Position numbers and translations under genes: made by a program. Of a stretch of DNA of 64,000 bases, positions 33,155 through 44,459 are shown one piece after another; position 1 is the first letter of the stretch; each line of letters opens with the position of its first letter. The notes under the pieces are model-generated. The model searched no databases, was not told the origin of the DNA, and saw only the letters and a program-made list of their open reading frames with translations. Where the stretch lies: NCBI GenBank assembly GCA_033239125.1, contig BSWB01000002.1, forward strand, positions 81,030,560 through 81,094,559, given 5' to 3'. The DNA comes from Fagopyrum homotropicum (taxonomy: Eukaryota > Streptophyta > Magnoliopsida > Caryophyllales > Polygonaceae).

Positions 33155-33412
33155 TTTTTCACGTACCGGAAATTTCACATACCGGAACTTCACATACCGG
33201 AATTTCACATACAAAAATTTCACATACAGAAAATTTCACATATCGGAATTTCACATACGAGAAATTTATATACCAGAAATTTACATACTAGAAATTTAAA
33301 TACCAAAAATTCGTACCAGATTTACATACCAGAAATTCGTATCAGATTGTTTATTCTAAAAGTTCATACCAGAAAATTACATACCAGAATTTTCATACCA
33401 GAAAACACAATA
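33155..33412. repeat. Degenerate minisatellite (ttcacataccggaaa)
   Basis: Around 15 imperfect copies of a 14-18 bp unit, ttcacataccggaaa drifting to ttacataccagaaa, run without interruption. The left copies are closest to each other and the right ones more diverged. The array ends where the ABCA-like relic begins. Confidence 0.88.
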
Positions 33413-33662
33413 ACATTCTCTAGAATAAAATTAGCATCAGTAAGTTTGATGCAAATAGAATAGGGTATTGTGATTGTGGGTCATTTCTACAAATAATGAA
33501 AAACTTGTCCTCATTCCCGACCATTGTTTTTTTTTCTCTTCTCAATCCAAGATAGAAATTCCCATATACCAATGCTGTGAGGTAAAGAACAGTCAACACA
33601 ATGAAACTCGTAACTAAAAACAAGAGGACAATTCTGTAAAGAATATTATTACCATCTTCTAC

Positions 33663-34524
33663 CTTGAGAGCATGATAAGGAGAAGTCCCCTTGCAACTAC
33701 AGCAACCAGCTTTCGTTGTCCCGGGGTAGGTCTTAGCCAAACCACCAATCTGAACTGCAAGAATTGGATCAATTTCGCCTTGTGTGGCTTGTTGTTTCAC
33801 ACTGTTTTCCTCTTCAAGTACATCTTCATCATCTGGAGCCATGTGCTCCACTTGCGGAACTGATCTCACGCAGTTACAAATGCCACCTTAGTGTAGACGA
33901 AACAGAAAATGTTAACTCGTTTACTAAATTATTGATAAGATTGAAAGAGGAGCTTCAAGTATGGCACCTTCCACCTTGTTTCCACCCTATCCTGTCCAAT
34001 ATCCGGACCTCAAGAAGTAAAAAGTTGATTTTCTTACACCATATGGGTTGGAAATTGCATTAACCATAAAGTTGATATAAGCCATACGTAGAGATATGAT
34101 TGTTCTGTCAAAGAAAGAACATTTTCAAATAGGAAAGTTAGGAGAAGAGAAGGGATATGTTAAACTGTTGAGTTTAGCATAGACATACATTATGTATCAC
34201 CAGGTGTACATTTTGTTCTTCTACTCCAGCTGACCCCGGGATCTTGAGGTGTTGTACTTGCTTTTTGTAGTAATGTAATAGCTTCAGCGAGTAAATTGGG
34301 AGGGAAGAAAGACCAAATGAACCGGGCAGTGCTTGAGAAGCTTGTGCTATATGGAAATCCAAACTGTGTCACTACCTGCACATAATATAAGGATCATTTT
34401 TTACTAACACCGCCTCATGAATATCATAACTACCTTGTACACTGCAACGTAAACATTGAATACCAGAGTGATACTTCCAAAAATAAAACCATAGAAGCCT
34501 AGTGATGCCGTTGACATTGCCTTG
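33663..34524 (-). pseudogene. ABCA-type transporter gene fragment (ABCA2-like), truncated before its ATPase domain
   Basis: Four exon-like pieces are seen on the minus strand. 34442-34524: hydrophobic, from a possible ATG, ending at a good donor. About 34184-34370: VVTQFGFPYSTSFSSTARFI and then IWSFFPPNLLAEAITLLQ. 33968-34104: frame-shifted YVWLISTLW, then NPYGVRKSTFYFLRSGYWTG. 33663-33886: APDDEDVLEEENSVKQQATQ and then GLAKTYPGTTKAGCC, ending SPYHALK. The order and wording match the second transmembrane part and linker of plant full-molecule ABCA lipid-type transporters. GT-AG borders are preserved. A TAG follows YWTG, one frame is shifted, and the nucleotide-binding domain (Walker A) that should follow SPYHALK is missing; a minisatellite is there instead. 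It is a relic, although the first two exons could still splice to a frame of about 90 codons. Confidence 0.85.
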
Positions 34525-34804
34525 CCGATTCAGAAGAAAGCAGAGGGAGGAACTCGAGGGAAGGTGGCTAGTGCGGCGGCGGCGCAGGAGGAGTACGGGG
34601 AGAAGAGCACAGAGCCGCCATATAATAATTTAAGGATATTTAAAAACCTTTTCATATGTATAATTATATTATAATAATGTCCGCGCAACACACCGGGAGG
34701 GAAGTGCGAACATAAAATGTTATCTGGTTATCCCCTCTCATAACACTTATGTAGGTTATCCCTCTCGGAGTGTGGTGTAAGAAGCAGATGAAAATCGGCA
34801 TATT
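34525..34804. other. Intergenic region between the ABCA relic and the PPR gene
   Basis: A GC-rich block (34530-34620, with gcggcggcggcgcagg) lies next to the relic and may be its former 5' leader. The remaining 180 bases are AT-rich and must include the promoter of the PPR gene. I cannot single out a convincing TATA box. Confidence 0.4.
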
Positions 34805-36409
34805 ATGATGCTTCAGCTGAAGCTCAGTTGGCGCATCATACCTTCATCCGCTGCCGTCTCCACAGCCTTGAACCCCCATTGCTCCCGACCTGACAAGGTA
34901 AACAAGTCCCACAAACGCACAACCAAACCAAAACGACTACCCCAGCAAAGCAATCGCCTTGCTTTCCCAAAGTCATCACCGACCCCACTCCTAATCACCC
35001 CCAAACTCAATACCCGGAGTAAGCTCGACGCTCTCTTCTCCCTCGTCCAGGAGCTCGAATCCTCTGCCCAAAAAGGCGTTGTCGTCGATACCCAAACCTT
35101 TTCTTCCATTCTCGAGACTTGCTTCCAATTAGGTGCCCTTGATCTCGGCGTTCGCCTTCACAGACTTATCCCGACCCAGATTCTTAGGAAGAATGCTGGA
35201 GTTGCTTCCAAGCTGCTCCGGTTGTATGCTTCTAACGGGATGATCGAGGATGCCCACCAGCTGTTCGACGAAATGTCCGACCGGGATGAATCCGCCTTTG
35301 CTTGGAATTCCATGATTTCTGGGTATACTGATATCGGCCAGTTTGAGGATGCTTTGGCTCTCTACCTTCAGATGGAGGAGGAAGGCGCTGAGCCCGACCG
35401 CTTCACCTTTCCACGGGCTCTCAGGGCGTGCAGTGGATTAAGATCCATTCGTGTAGGGGAGGAGATCCATCGTCATGTTGTTCGTCGTGGGTTTCATCAC
35501 GATGGCATCGTGCTTAATGCTCTGCTCGATATGTATGCCAAGTGCGGTGACATTGCAATGGCAAGGAAGATCTTTGACAAGATCAAATATAAGGATTTGG
35601 TCTCATGGAACTCAATGATAACTGGCTATGTTCATCATGGCCTTCTAGCCAAAGCTCTCGATATTTTTGGTTACATGCTTTCTGTAGGAGAAGTTGACCC
35701 GGATGAGATCACCATATCCTCAGTCCTCACAGGGGCCTTAACTTCATTTAGACTGGGCACCCAAGTTCATGGATGGGTTCTTAGGCAAGGGAGAGAGTCA
35801 AATCTAGCCATCAACAATTCTCTTATAGCCTTGTACTCTTACCATGGGTTGTTGGTCCAAGCTCGTTGGCTATTCCAACACATGCCCGTGAAGGACATAG
35901 TCTCATGGAACTCAATCATTTCCGCGCACTCCAAGAATTCGTTAGCGCTGCTTTACTTCCAAGACATGGAGGATTCGAGTGTCCGCCCTGATGTTATTAC
36001 ATTCGTCTCCTTGCTGTCGGCTTGCGCGCACCTGGCTCTGGTGGAGGAGGGTGAGAGAATATTCTCATTGATGGAAGATAAATATGGGATTGCACCGGTC
36101 ATGGAGCATTACGCGTGCATGGTAAACCTTTACGGCAGGGCAGGGTTGATAAACGAGGCTTACGAAATTGTTGTTAGTAAGATGGAATTGGAGGCTGGTC
36201 CGACCGTGTGGGGTGCTCTGCTATATGGATGCTACCTGCATCAGAATGTTGAGATTGGGGAGGTTGCGGCGCATAAGCTATTCGAGTTGGAGCCTGATAA
36301 CGAGCATAACTTTGAACTCTTGATCATGATGTATAAAAGAGTGGGTAGGGTGGATGACGCGGAGAGGGTAATGAAGATGCTGATCGATCGAGGTTTGGAT
36401 GACTTGTAG
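34805..36409 (+). CDS. OTP70: Pentatricopeptide repeat protein, PLS class with E domain (OTP70-like, plastid)
   Basis: This uninterrupted 534-codon frame has no introns, as is usual for plant PPR genes. Residues 1-60 are basic and serine/threonine-rich, which suggests an organelle transit peptide. Repeats run from about residue 95 to 460, with WNSMISGYT at 167, WNSMITGY at 268 and WNSIISAHS at 368 marking P/L/S motif units. YAKCGDIAMARKIFDKI and EHYACMVNLYGRAG are textbook PPR phrases. Residues from about 463 (GPTVWGALLYGC) to the end form an E-type extension, and there is no DYW deaminase domain. PPR proteins bind organelle RNA base by base. The FPKSSPTPLLI and LETCFQLGALDLGVRLHRLI stretches make me think of Arabidopsis At4g25270 (OTP70, needed for plastid rpoC1 splicing); that orthology is from recall. 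Two adjacent ATGs (34805, 34808) could start it. Confidence 0.93.
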   Translation: MMLQLKLSWRIIPSSAAVSTALNPHCSRPDKVNKSHKRTTKPKRLPQQSNRLAFPKSSPTPLLITPKLNTRSKLDALFSLVQELESSAQKGVVVDTQTFSSILETCFQLGALDLGVRLHRLIPTQILRKNAGVASKLLRLYASNGMIEDAHQLFDEMSDRDESAFAWNSMISGYTDIGQFEDALALYLQMEEEGAEPDRFTFPRALRACSGLRSIRVGEEIHRHVVRRGFHHDGIVLNALLDMYAKCGDIAMARKIFDKIKYKDLVSWNSMITGYVHHGLLAKALDIFGYMLSVGEVDPDEITISSVLTGALTSFRLGTQVHGWVLRQGRESNLAINNSLIALYSYHGLLVQARWLFQHMPVKDIVSWNSIISAHSKNSLALLYFQDMEDSSVRPDVITFVSLLSACAHLALVEEGERIFSLMEDKYGIAPVMEHYACMVNLYGRAGLINEAYEIVVSKMELEAGPTVWGALLYGCYLHQNVEIGEVAAHKLFELEPDNEHNFELLIMMYKRVGRVDDAERVMKMLIDRGLDDL

Positions 36410-37420
36410 AGATCATGCTTGTATTAACTTGCAAGTTCAGATTTGCTTTATACATATAATTGTATATGGTATTTTCCCTGCCAACTACGGCTCCGCTTTC
36501 AGTGTTTATGGCAAATCATAGATGAAAACAGGCAATAATGGCAAGGGTTATGTAGTAGGAAATCTTGTCAACATTTCAAGGCATTTGTTAAAAACTAGTT
36601 ATTTAACCAATCAGAGAAACGTGCATAATAGTCTATGCATTTAGGTTGCACCTGTTTGTTATTTTCAACAAGTTCAATTATATTCACAGCAAACCCTCCT
36701 CCCAACGCGTTGGCCACGCGCCAAAGCTCCCTTCAGAACCGCTGCCACTAAAAAAACCCTAGGTCTATGAACGATTTTGGAATTCTTTATACTCTTCTCT
36801 CTTTGTATGATAACACTCTACAAAAAAGGCCCTAAGAATCGACAAACTTACTTCAGGCATTGTCAGTGAAGGGAGCCTTTCTTGATGCTCTCGCCAAATC
36901 CTTCCATCTGTTTTCCGGCCTCTCTAAAACGGCATTCTTCTTCGATAGACGGAGACCCGTCTAGCTTGTTTCAACCTAACTCCTTGACTATCTCCACCAT
37001 CTAAACACCTCTTTCAATCAATCTGGATAATCTCATCCAAAAATCCGAAAACCTAAAACAATCTCATTTGGTTGGTATTAGATGGGATTTAGGGATTGTA
37101 TTATATTATAAATTTAGTAGCGATCTAGATCGAGGAGAAACTTTAACTACTTCTCTTGTTGATCCTTGAAAAGGATTCTCGAGGATCAAGATAAAACTTT
37201 AAGATGTAAGAAGAAGAGGTTCCAAAATGAAATACGAAAGGTCGGGAATTGAATCACCGAATTAAAGTTTCGAATAAAAAAAGTCTGTTATTAAATAGCC
37301 GAAATATGGGAAATGTCTTTAAAATTAATGGGCAAGCTTCATGTCATGGATAAACAAGTCGCGCCGCTTGTTGGGTCCTTTTAGCCGGAAACACTGATGA
37401 CATTGACTTCCAGGGGCGTA
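36410..37420. other. 3' flank of the PPR gene, no gene recognised
   Basis: The first 100 bases are an AT-rich likely 3' untranslated region. The rest has no domain on either strand and no clear repeats. Confidence 0.5.
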
Positions 37421-38249
37421 TCATTCTCCTCCTCTTGGTTGTGAAATGTCATCGTTTGCACGGTCGGAAAACAAAGGAGTAACTTTGGGAACGAGACCCT
37501 TGAAATTCAACACCGGATGCACAATATCGGAGTCGGGCGGCTTGGACTTGTAGTCTTTCAAAAGGGCAGTGGGCCGCCAAGCTTGTCGAACATAAAGTAG
37601 ACAAACTCCGGATCGGGAAGCTCGAACTTGTAGTTCGACATGGTGGTGACGTTGTGGAATTAGTCTCTTATGCCGTAAATGGTCTTGACTATGAACGGTA
37701 GAGGCATGGTGAAAGACGGAACGGTCGGGAGGTAAGTTAGAAGAAATAATAAAGACAAACCTCGAATCGGACGGCACAAATTTGTTTTCCATCAACTTAA
37801 CGGTGCCGTTGTCGGGGTTGACATCTTCTTCATTCGTAATGATGGCTTTGTTTTTGTCATCTTCAAAGAACTTGTCATATAACGGATTGACCAATTGAAT
37901 TGTAATTGCCGGGACGACCTTTTTTAATGATGATATTTCCGTCTTTTTCTTTCCCCTCGTCATTTAATGGGTTGTCAACCAACTCGAACTTAGGTGGTGC
38001 CACCTCTTTGGATCCTTGGTGGGCTTGGATAGAGTTGGTTTGCACTTGGGAGACATGGACATTGTGTTGCTCCCTTTCGATAGCCGCTTGTCATTGGGTG
38101 TTCTTCGTGAGGACAAGTATTGCCACCCTTATAACTTCCATCTCACGCTTTAGAGCGGCTTTTTATTTGGCTAAGACGGCATCACGTTGTTGGTGTTCAT
38201 GTGGATGCCATTGATACCCATGGACTCGTTGGGCCTTGGTGGATTTGGA
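37421..38249 (-). other. Unassigned minus-strand coding-like fragments
   Basis: A 180-codon minus-strand frame (37421-37963) contains QLVNPLYDKFFEDDKNKAII and later NFKGLVPKVTPLF. A second frame of the same strand reads YKFELPDPEFVYFMFDKLGG at about 37570-37640. Upstream on the strand (37970-38200) there is a polar stretch with KAALKREMEVIR and EREQHNVHVSQ. The lysine/glutamate-rich style, broken frames and position beside a LINE relic suggest a transposon gag-like remnant, but I do not recognise the family. Confidence 0.3.
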
Positions 38250-39580
38250 GGCAACCACTCATCGTCCTCAAAAATAGCAATGAGAACAAGAAGATAATAG
38301 GGTTTCCACACTCAAAAAATGGATCCACTATTCCTTTTTTGGCTTTTGCGGATGACATAATAACTTTTACCAAGGTAACAACGACACCAAGCACTATGAT
38401 TATATCCGTCTTATTTGATTATTGCTCGGTCTCACGTTAAGTAATAAACTACCATAAATTAGCATTTCAAACAACCTTAAATGTAGACCTGACAACTAAG
38501 ATAAGAATACATGCACATATGGGCCTTGCACTATCAAACAACCTAGAAAATTATATAGAATGCCCCATCATAAACGGGAGAGTAAATAAAGACACTTTTT
38601 AGAGTGTCATCTTATAAACTAAACAACAACTAATAAAATGAAAGGCCTCATCCGTTTCCTAGAAAGGTCGAATAACCTTGATAAAGGTCAACCTAAATGT
38701 AAAACCAAGTTACTTAACGCAATCCTTCATGCTTCATGCAAGCATTCAAAAAGAACTTGACCAAATAAATAGATATTTCTTTTGGAACAAGGGACCAAGT
38801 TTCCACCCCTCATCAGTTGGGATAAAATATGTTAACCAAAAATGCTAAGAGCAACAAGAATTAGGAAAGAAAAAGATATGAAAAAGGCTTTACAGATGGA
38901 ACTTTTGTGAAAATAATGGCAGAATCAGACAACACTTGGGTTAAAATTCTCAAAGAGAAATACCTCAAATGAATATGCTTATGGAACTGTAAACCAAAAA
39001 CAACACATCATGGCAATGAAAAAACTAATAAATTTAAAGGAAGACTTAAAATAAGGTTTTAGGTGGAGCGTTAGTGATGAAAAACCATTAGATTCTGGAA
39101 AGATCGATGGATAACCGACCAAACTTTAGAAAACTTGGGTATGACAAAACTTTTATTAATACGGTTGCTCTAGTAAGCGGCTTTATAACAAATAAACAAT
39201 GGGACCAACAACAAATTCTTCAAATGGGTAGTCTAATACCACATGACATTATTACAAAATTAATCATGTACAACCTATCACAAAGTGAAATACAAGACGG
39301 ACTATATTGGGCGTCAAGTGTAATTGGATGACTCTCTACCAAATTTGCAATAGATCTTGACCAAAATAGAAGGTGGGAACACAATGTGTAAAAACATGAA
39401 TTTGGGAAATTAACATAATGCCAAAAGTTAATAACTTTTTGTGGAAATTTCCCCTAAATGGTATCCCAACAAAAGAAAACCTAGAAAAAGAAAAAAAATT
39501 TAGTCTTGCACTGCAAACTTTGTCAGCACCTGATAGAGAGTGTTAAACACCTCTTTTTCAAATGCCTATATAAATTACAT
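38250..39580 (+). pseudogene. LINE (L1-type) retrotransposon 3' relic
   Basis: The plus strand contains FLAFADDIITFTK at about 38335-38375, the reverse-transcriptase FADD active-site block of plant LINEs. A degenerate KALQMEL...DNTWVKILKEKYL stretch follows at 38880-38970, then an IWHDRW-style region (frame 39107-39331, with LIPHDIITKLIMYNLSQSE). At 39410-39575 an MPKVNNFLWKFPLNGIPTKE block is followed by KHLFFKCLY, the zf-RVT-like tail. All are in the correct order but in shifting frames. The 5' half and any poly(A) tail are not visible. Element B's LTR begins about 40 bases later. Confidence 0.75.
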
Positions 39581-39622
39581 AATATTAAAAATGATAAAAT
39601 AAAAACTCTCTTATACAATTGA

Positions 39623-41398
39623 TGTGATATCCATAGTTCCTTTGTGATCCCGCGACCGCGCCTCGGCTTAGCCGCAAGTGCGGTACCACCCCCGCGGTTG
39701 TGCAGGGTGAGCGTCGTCATTCTTGACCGCCTTTTTCCGTTGCTTCTCCTTTAAGCTTTCTTCTTTACTTTTTGGATGAGCGTTCCTCCTTCATTCTAAA
39801 CTTCTTCCTTCTCCTTCGTTTCTCACGTTCTCTCCTTTCTACCTTTCCTCTTGGTTTCTCCTTGTTTCCTCTTGGATCTTCCTCTAGTTGGATTAGAGTT
39901 TGATGATGATGATGAACGTGTATGTGGATGTTGTGGATGTGTAGTTGTTGTTGTTGTGGTTTTCCCTTATCTAGTTCTACCGGGGTAAGTCTTCTTCCCT
40001 TTTCTCTTCTTTCTTCTTCTCTTTCCATCCTTAGCTTTGAATCCCACAAGCTTACTCTTGTGTTAAGATCTTGGACGTTTGTGTATGTATATACATGCAT
40101 GATGATGGCTGGTTGCATTTGGCACCTTAGAAGAGAGAGAATTGAGCGAGAGATTTGTGGAAGCTTGAAGATCGACTTCTGCATTATTGCCGCCCCCGCG
40201 CTTGGTTTTGGCCGCCCCTGCGGCTTGAGATGTGTCACCGCTCCAACGGCCCTGTCCGCCGCTGTCGTGGCTTTGTTGGACCTTGTCACCGCCCCTGCAC
40301 CTCTTCCTTTCCGCGCGTGCGCCTTATTTCAAAACTTACCAAGTGTTGGTATGTTCCAATCCTTTCCTTGTCTTTGGATTGGGTTAGAAGCATGCTAGGA
40401 TGTATGTATGTGAGTATGATGATGATGATGATATCATGATGATGATATATGCCGAGGCTTTTGAGGCTTAGTATGATATTCGAGGTTTATACGTTGTTTA
40501 TGATCCGAATGGATTCATTGGGTCTAGGTGTGATCCTTTAGTGATGATATGAGGATTAATATATCTTTATGCCTTGTTATTAGGCAGTGCTCATTACTGC
40601 GGGAATTGGATAGTTGATCGTGGTTGAGGTGATATTGTGATTCATGTAAGTCCATAAGACTTAGCTGCATTCCTATATTGGATGTATGCATGAGTGGTGA
40701 TTGTTATGTCTTTATAGCATGCAATATTGATTATTTTCGACGTATGATTGGCCCCCTTGAAACGGGCGGTGATAACCTTTCTCATTTCTCCGTAGTGAGT
40801 TTGAGAGGTTCTTTGCGGTCAGGCTAGACCTGGTATACGGGCAGGGTACTTTGCCACTCTGATGTATATGGAGAGTGCGCCTGATTCCACTTCAAATGGT
40901 TATAGTACCTAGAAGCGAGAATGATATACTTTTTGTGTTACAACCATAAATATGGTTTTGAGTGTATAACGTTTTAAATATAATTAAACGGGAAATGTGT
41001 GATAGCATGCTTGGTGTTTATTATGATTTTGATGTGTGTATGTGCTTATGCATGATCTTATATATGAATTGTTAGCTAACGGTTTCATACCGTGTTGTAG
41101 ATCCTTTGCAAGATAGGAGGACTGCATAGTGATCTAGAGGAGTGATTAGCCGAGGACTTCCATACATATAGGACGTTACGGGTTTTAGGGTATGTATATA
41201 TGATCTTGTTGTTTTACACTCGGCTGTGGGGTTTTGTATGTATTATGATACTTAATATTTCAGTTTTATAAAGGTTGTTTTATATTTATTTGTGCCTTTT
41301 TGTAAGATCCAGTAAACTTGTTGTCAGGCTAGGGTCAGGGCCCATTGTGAGGTCCTAGCCCAGTAACACTCCGAGTCCTACGGATTTGGGGTGTTACA
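39623..41398 (+). repeat. Element B 5' LTR
   Basis: It begins TGTGATATCC and ends GGTGTTACA. The left third has the GC-rich motifs (39650-39710) and a second cluster at 40190-40330, as in copy A. Conserved blocks include gttagctaacggtttcatac (41070) and ttgtaagatccagtaaactt (41299). The frames on both strands at 39765-40439 are LTR sequence, not genes. Confidence 0.85.
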
Positions 41399-41402
41399 AA
41401 CA

Positions 41403-41414
41403 TGGTATCAGAGC
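41403..41414 (+). promoter_or_regulatory. Element B primer-binding site
   Basis: TGGTATCAGAGC is a perfect tRNA-Met complement, four bases after the LTR end. The leader carries gaacccgaaagaggtctga at 41461, matching copy A and the LARD. Confidence 0.92.
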
Positions 41415-41682
41415 CTTAGGCTCTTGCTATCTTCTTGAAAGGCCAAATAGATAAATAAACCGAACCCGAAAGAGGTCTGAGTTTTCAAAAGAAGTTTTGG
41501 TTTTAAACCCTGTTCATAATCAATTTGGGATTGAATGTATGGGAAGTCATCACTCTTTCCATGGATCTCAGTAGTTTAGTTATATATATATATACTAGGC
41601 TGTGTGTGTGTATTTGGACTCGACTGTTATTTATATACATACGATATTAGGTATCCTTATACACTAGATATCTGTATACCGC

Positions 41683-42500
41683 AAATGACTCAGATTAGAG
41701 CAACGTTTGTACTAGGACGGGGTAGAAGTAGATCACCTTTTCCTCCGGTAGTCATAGGTCGGGGACATGTTCCCATCGCTGCACCACCTGTAACGGAAGA
41801 TAGGCATGAGGAGGACGATTATGTTTCTTTGAGTGGACCCGAGTTTCGAGAGTATATACGCCAAGTGGAGGAGGCCGCCAGAGCGGGTAGGCGTACATTG
41901 GATTTATCAGCACCTGCGAGATCAGCTGAGATCTCGCAGTGGGCGAAACAGGTGCTAGTTATATCGGCATGAAGAGTTGAAATTTCCGGACCAAGGAAGA
42001 ACGGTTGGAATGAGCCAGTGCTAGTGCAGGAGTTAAGGTGTTGGACAAAGTGAGATTCAGGGAGACTCGAGTGGTCCCTCGCCCGTGCAGACTACTGGTA
42101 AAGGACCGTAGTTTTTCAACTACGGGAAGCATAAACACAAACAATTGGAGTGTCAGAAGTCATTAGTGACATGCTTCACGTGCGGTAAATTGGGACACAG
42201 ATTGATATTTTGCCGACAAGGCAAGGCATTGCTTCATCAGGGTTCCTTCCCTGTCAGGGTTGCTGGAAGCAAACAATGACGACCGAGTTATTCCTTAGCC
42301 GAAGAGGTTGCGAAGACGGGACAATTGTGCTTCAACTGCAGTGATTGCGGACATTTACGACCTAAGTTCCTTTTTGCACCGATGACTTGCTTCACATGTG
42401 GCAAGCTAGGTCACTTGGCTCCCTTTTGCCGACGGGGTAATGCTTCTTCTCAACAGGGTTCTTCTCCTGTCAATACAGTTGGAGTAGAGGCATAGACCAT
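41683..42500 (+). pseudogene. Element B Gag with three knuckle-like motifs
   Basis: The frame to 41972 has GRGRSRSPFPPVVIGRGHVP and then GPEFREYIRQVEEAARAGRR, clearly related to copy A Gag. The capsid domain is missing, apparently by deletion near 41975. The tail has three knuckle-like blocks: CFTCGKLGHRLIFC (about 42175), CFNCSDCGHLRPKF (about 42330) and CFTCGKLGHLAPFC (about 42390). Copy A has two in the matching region. The first and third are near-identical in wording, so one looks like a duplicate. Confidence 0.78.
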
Positions 42501-42559
42501 GGTGGCGACACTAGTAACACTTGAGGAGCTTAGGCTCGAGTTTTGAGAGGCGGAGTGTT

Positions 42560-44340
42560 GAGGAGTCGCCAACGCCAGCTACTACAGATACCATTCACAT
42601 TAATAGTTACTTTTGAGAGTTCTTTTGCTACCGGTTCTACGCACTCATATATATCCGATGCATGTGTTGAGCGTTTGGCTTTAGATACGGTAGAAGGGAT
42701 ACCCTTTATTATATAGGGTTACCCAATGGTAGTTGGGTCAGAGGTATCCGCAAGTTACGTGTTTGTGCCCTTCATTTAGGGACTCGTGATTTACTTGTAG
42801 ACTTCTTTGTCATGTCATTAGAACATGAGGAATCATTTTAAGGATGGATTAACTAGACCGCCATGGTGTGGTTTGCGTATTGGTAGGCGGACCATGTCGC
42901 TCGCTACTACGATAAGATATATTGAGATTTTGTTGAGGTATGAATCTTGGAAAAGACGTGTATTGTTATCAGTACAGTCCAATTAGCGAGGCTGATTGGA
43001 CAGGATTGTGACACCTTATGGTGTTATTTTTTTATGTTATAAGAAAGGTGAGAGCCCGATGTTAGAGGGCCTTTCTATTGTATGCGAGTTTGTGGATGTG
43101 TTTGATAAGTCATCAAGTCTATTGCCACTAAAGAGCGTGAATCTCGGCATCGAGTTAGAGCCGGGGATGAGACCGATTTTGAAGGAACCATATCTTATGG
43201 CACTGTTATAGTTGAAGAAGCAACTCGAGAAGTTGGCGGAGTTAGGCTTTATCTGTCCTGGAGTTCCCCTATAGGTGTACCCGTTTGTTTTGAGGGGAAG
43301 AATGACGGATCGATGAGGTTGTGCATCGATTACCAAGAGCTGAACAAGGTGACCATCAAGAACAAGTACCCACTACCTTGTATTGACGACCTGATGGATC
43401 AATTGCAGGGAGTTCAGTGTTTTTCCAGATAGATTCAAGATCCGGATATCACTAGCTGAGGGTGAGAAAGCAAGATGTGCCCAAGATGGCATTTCGGCCT
43501 CGATGTTGCCACTACGAGTTTGTAGTGATTCCATTCGGCCTCACGAATGCGCCCGCCGTCTTTATGGAGTTGGTGAATGGCATCTTCATCGACTTCCTGA
43601 ATTAGTTTGTGGTGGTCTTCATAGATGATATCCTGGTGTACTCTCGGAGTAGAGAGGAACACGCAAGACACTTGAGGATGGTATCACAAGTCTTGCAGGA
43701 TAGAGAGTTGTATCCCAAGATCTCTAAGTGCGAATTTTGGATGTCTGAGGTGACCTTTCTAGGTCATGTGGTTTCCGCCGAAGGGATCAAGGTAGATCCG
43801 AAAAAGATTGCGGTTGTTGCAGCTTGGACAACTCCGACGAATGTCAAGGAAGTACGCAACTTCCTTGGCTTAGCCGGATATTATCGCAGATTGTGGAAGG
43901 CTTCTCTATGATTGCCAAACCACTTACCAGTCTGCTGAGGAAGACTACCCGCTTTGTATGGTCCGAGCCGTGTACTTAGAGTTTTAAGGAGCTGGAGAGG
44001 ACATTGACTTCAGCTCCTATTTTTGCACAATCAGAGGGCACATATGATTGTGTGGTTTATAATGACGCTTCCAAGCTTGACTTGGGATGTGTGTTGATGC
44101 AGCGAGGTAGGGTAATCGCCTATGCGTCTCGACGGTTGAAGACGTATGAGAAGAATTGCCCGACTCATGACCTCGAGTTAGCTGTAGTAGTTCAGGCCTT
44201 GAAGTCTAGCGACATTAACTTTATGGAGTTTCATGCTAGATCTTCACAGACCATAAGAATCTGTAGTATATTTTTACTCAACGGGAATAGAATAACCACC
44301 AAAGGAGATGGATCGAACTGATCAAGGATTTTAACCTTGA
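42560..44340 (+). pseudogene. Element B protease, reverse transcriptase and RNase H
   Basis: The protease is degenerate: the loop near 42625 reads ATGSTHS where D-S-G is expected. Its second half shows TRDLLVDFFVMSL at about 42785. RT spans about 43040-43910, with KSVNLGIELEPGMRPI, a broken core, and the intact active site VVFIDDILVYSRSREEHARH in the frame 43609-43911, then FLGHVVSAEGIKVDPKKI and NFLGLAGYYRR. RNase H (44004-44321) has YNDASKLDLGCVLMQRGRVI and AYASRRLKTYEKN, with asparagine and leucine changes. Many glutamine and tryptophan codons have become TAG. Confidence 0.86.
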
Positions 44341-44459
44341 GATTTTATATCATCCTAGGAAGGTGAATGTAGTTGCCAATGCCCTTAGCAGGAAGACGCC
44401 TCGAGAGAAGGAGATAACGAGATTGACAGCTCAGCCTTGGTTGTAGAGAGACCTAGCAT

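Noticed and set aside
33420..33662. Extension of the ABCA frame into a hydrophobic 80-residue tail
   Set aside because: It follows a good splice donor (AAG|GTAGAAG) at the place where the family has an intron, and the tail does not resemble the nucleotide-binding domain.
39765..40439. Frames of 94-174 codons on both strands
   Set aside because: They lie within the element B 5' LTR and have low-complexity composition.
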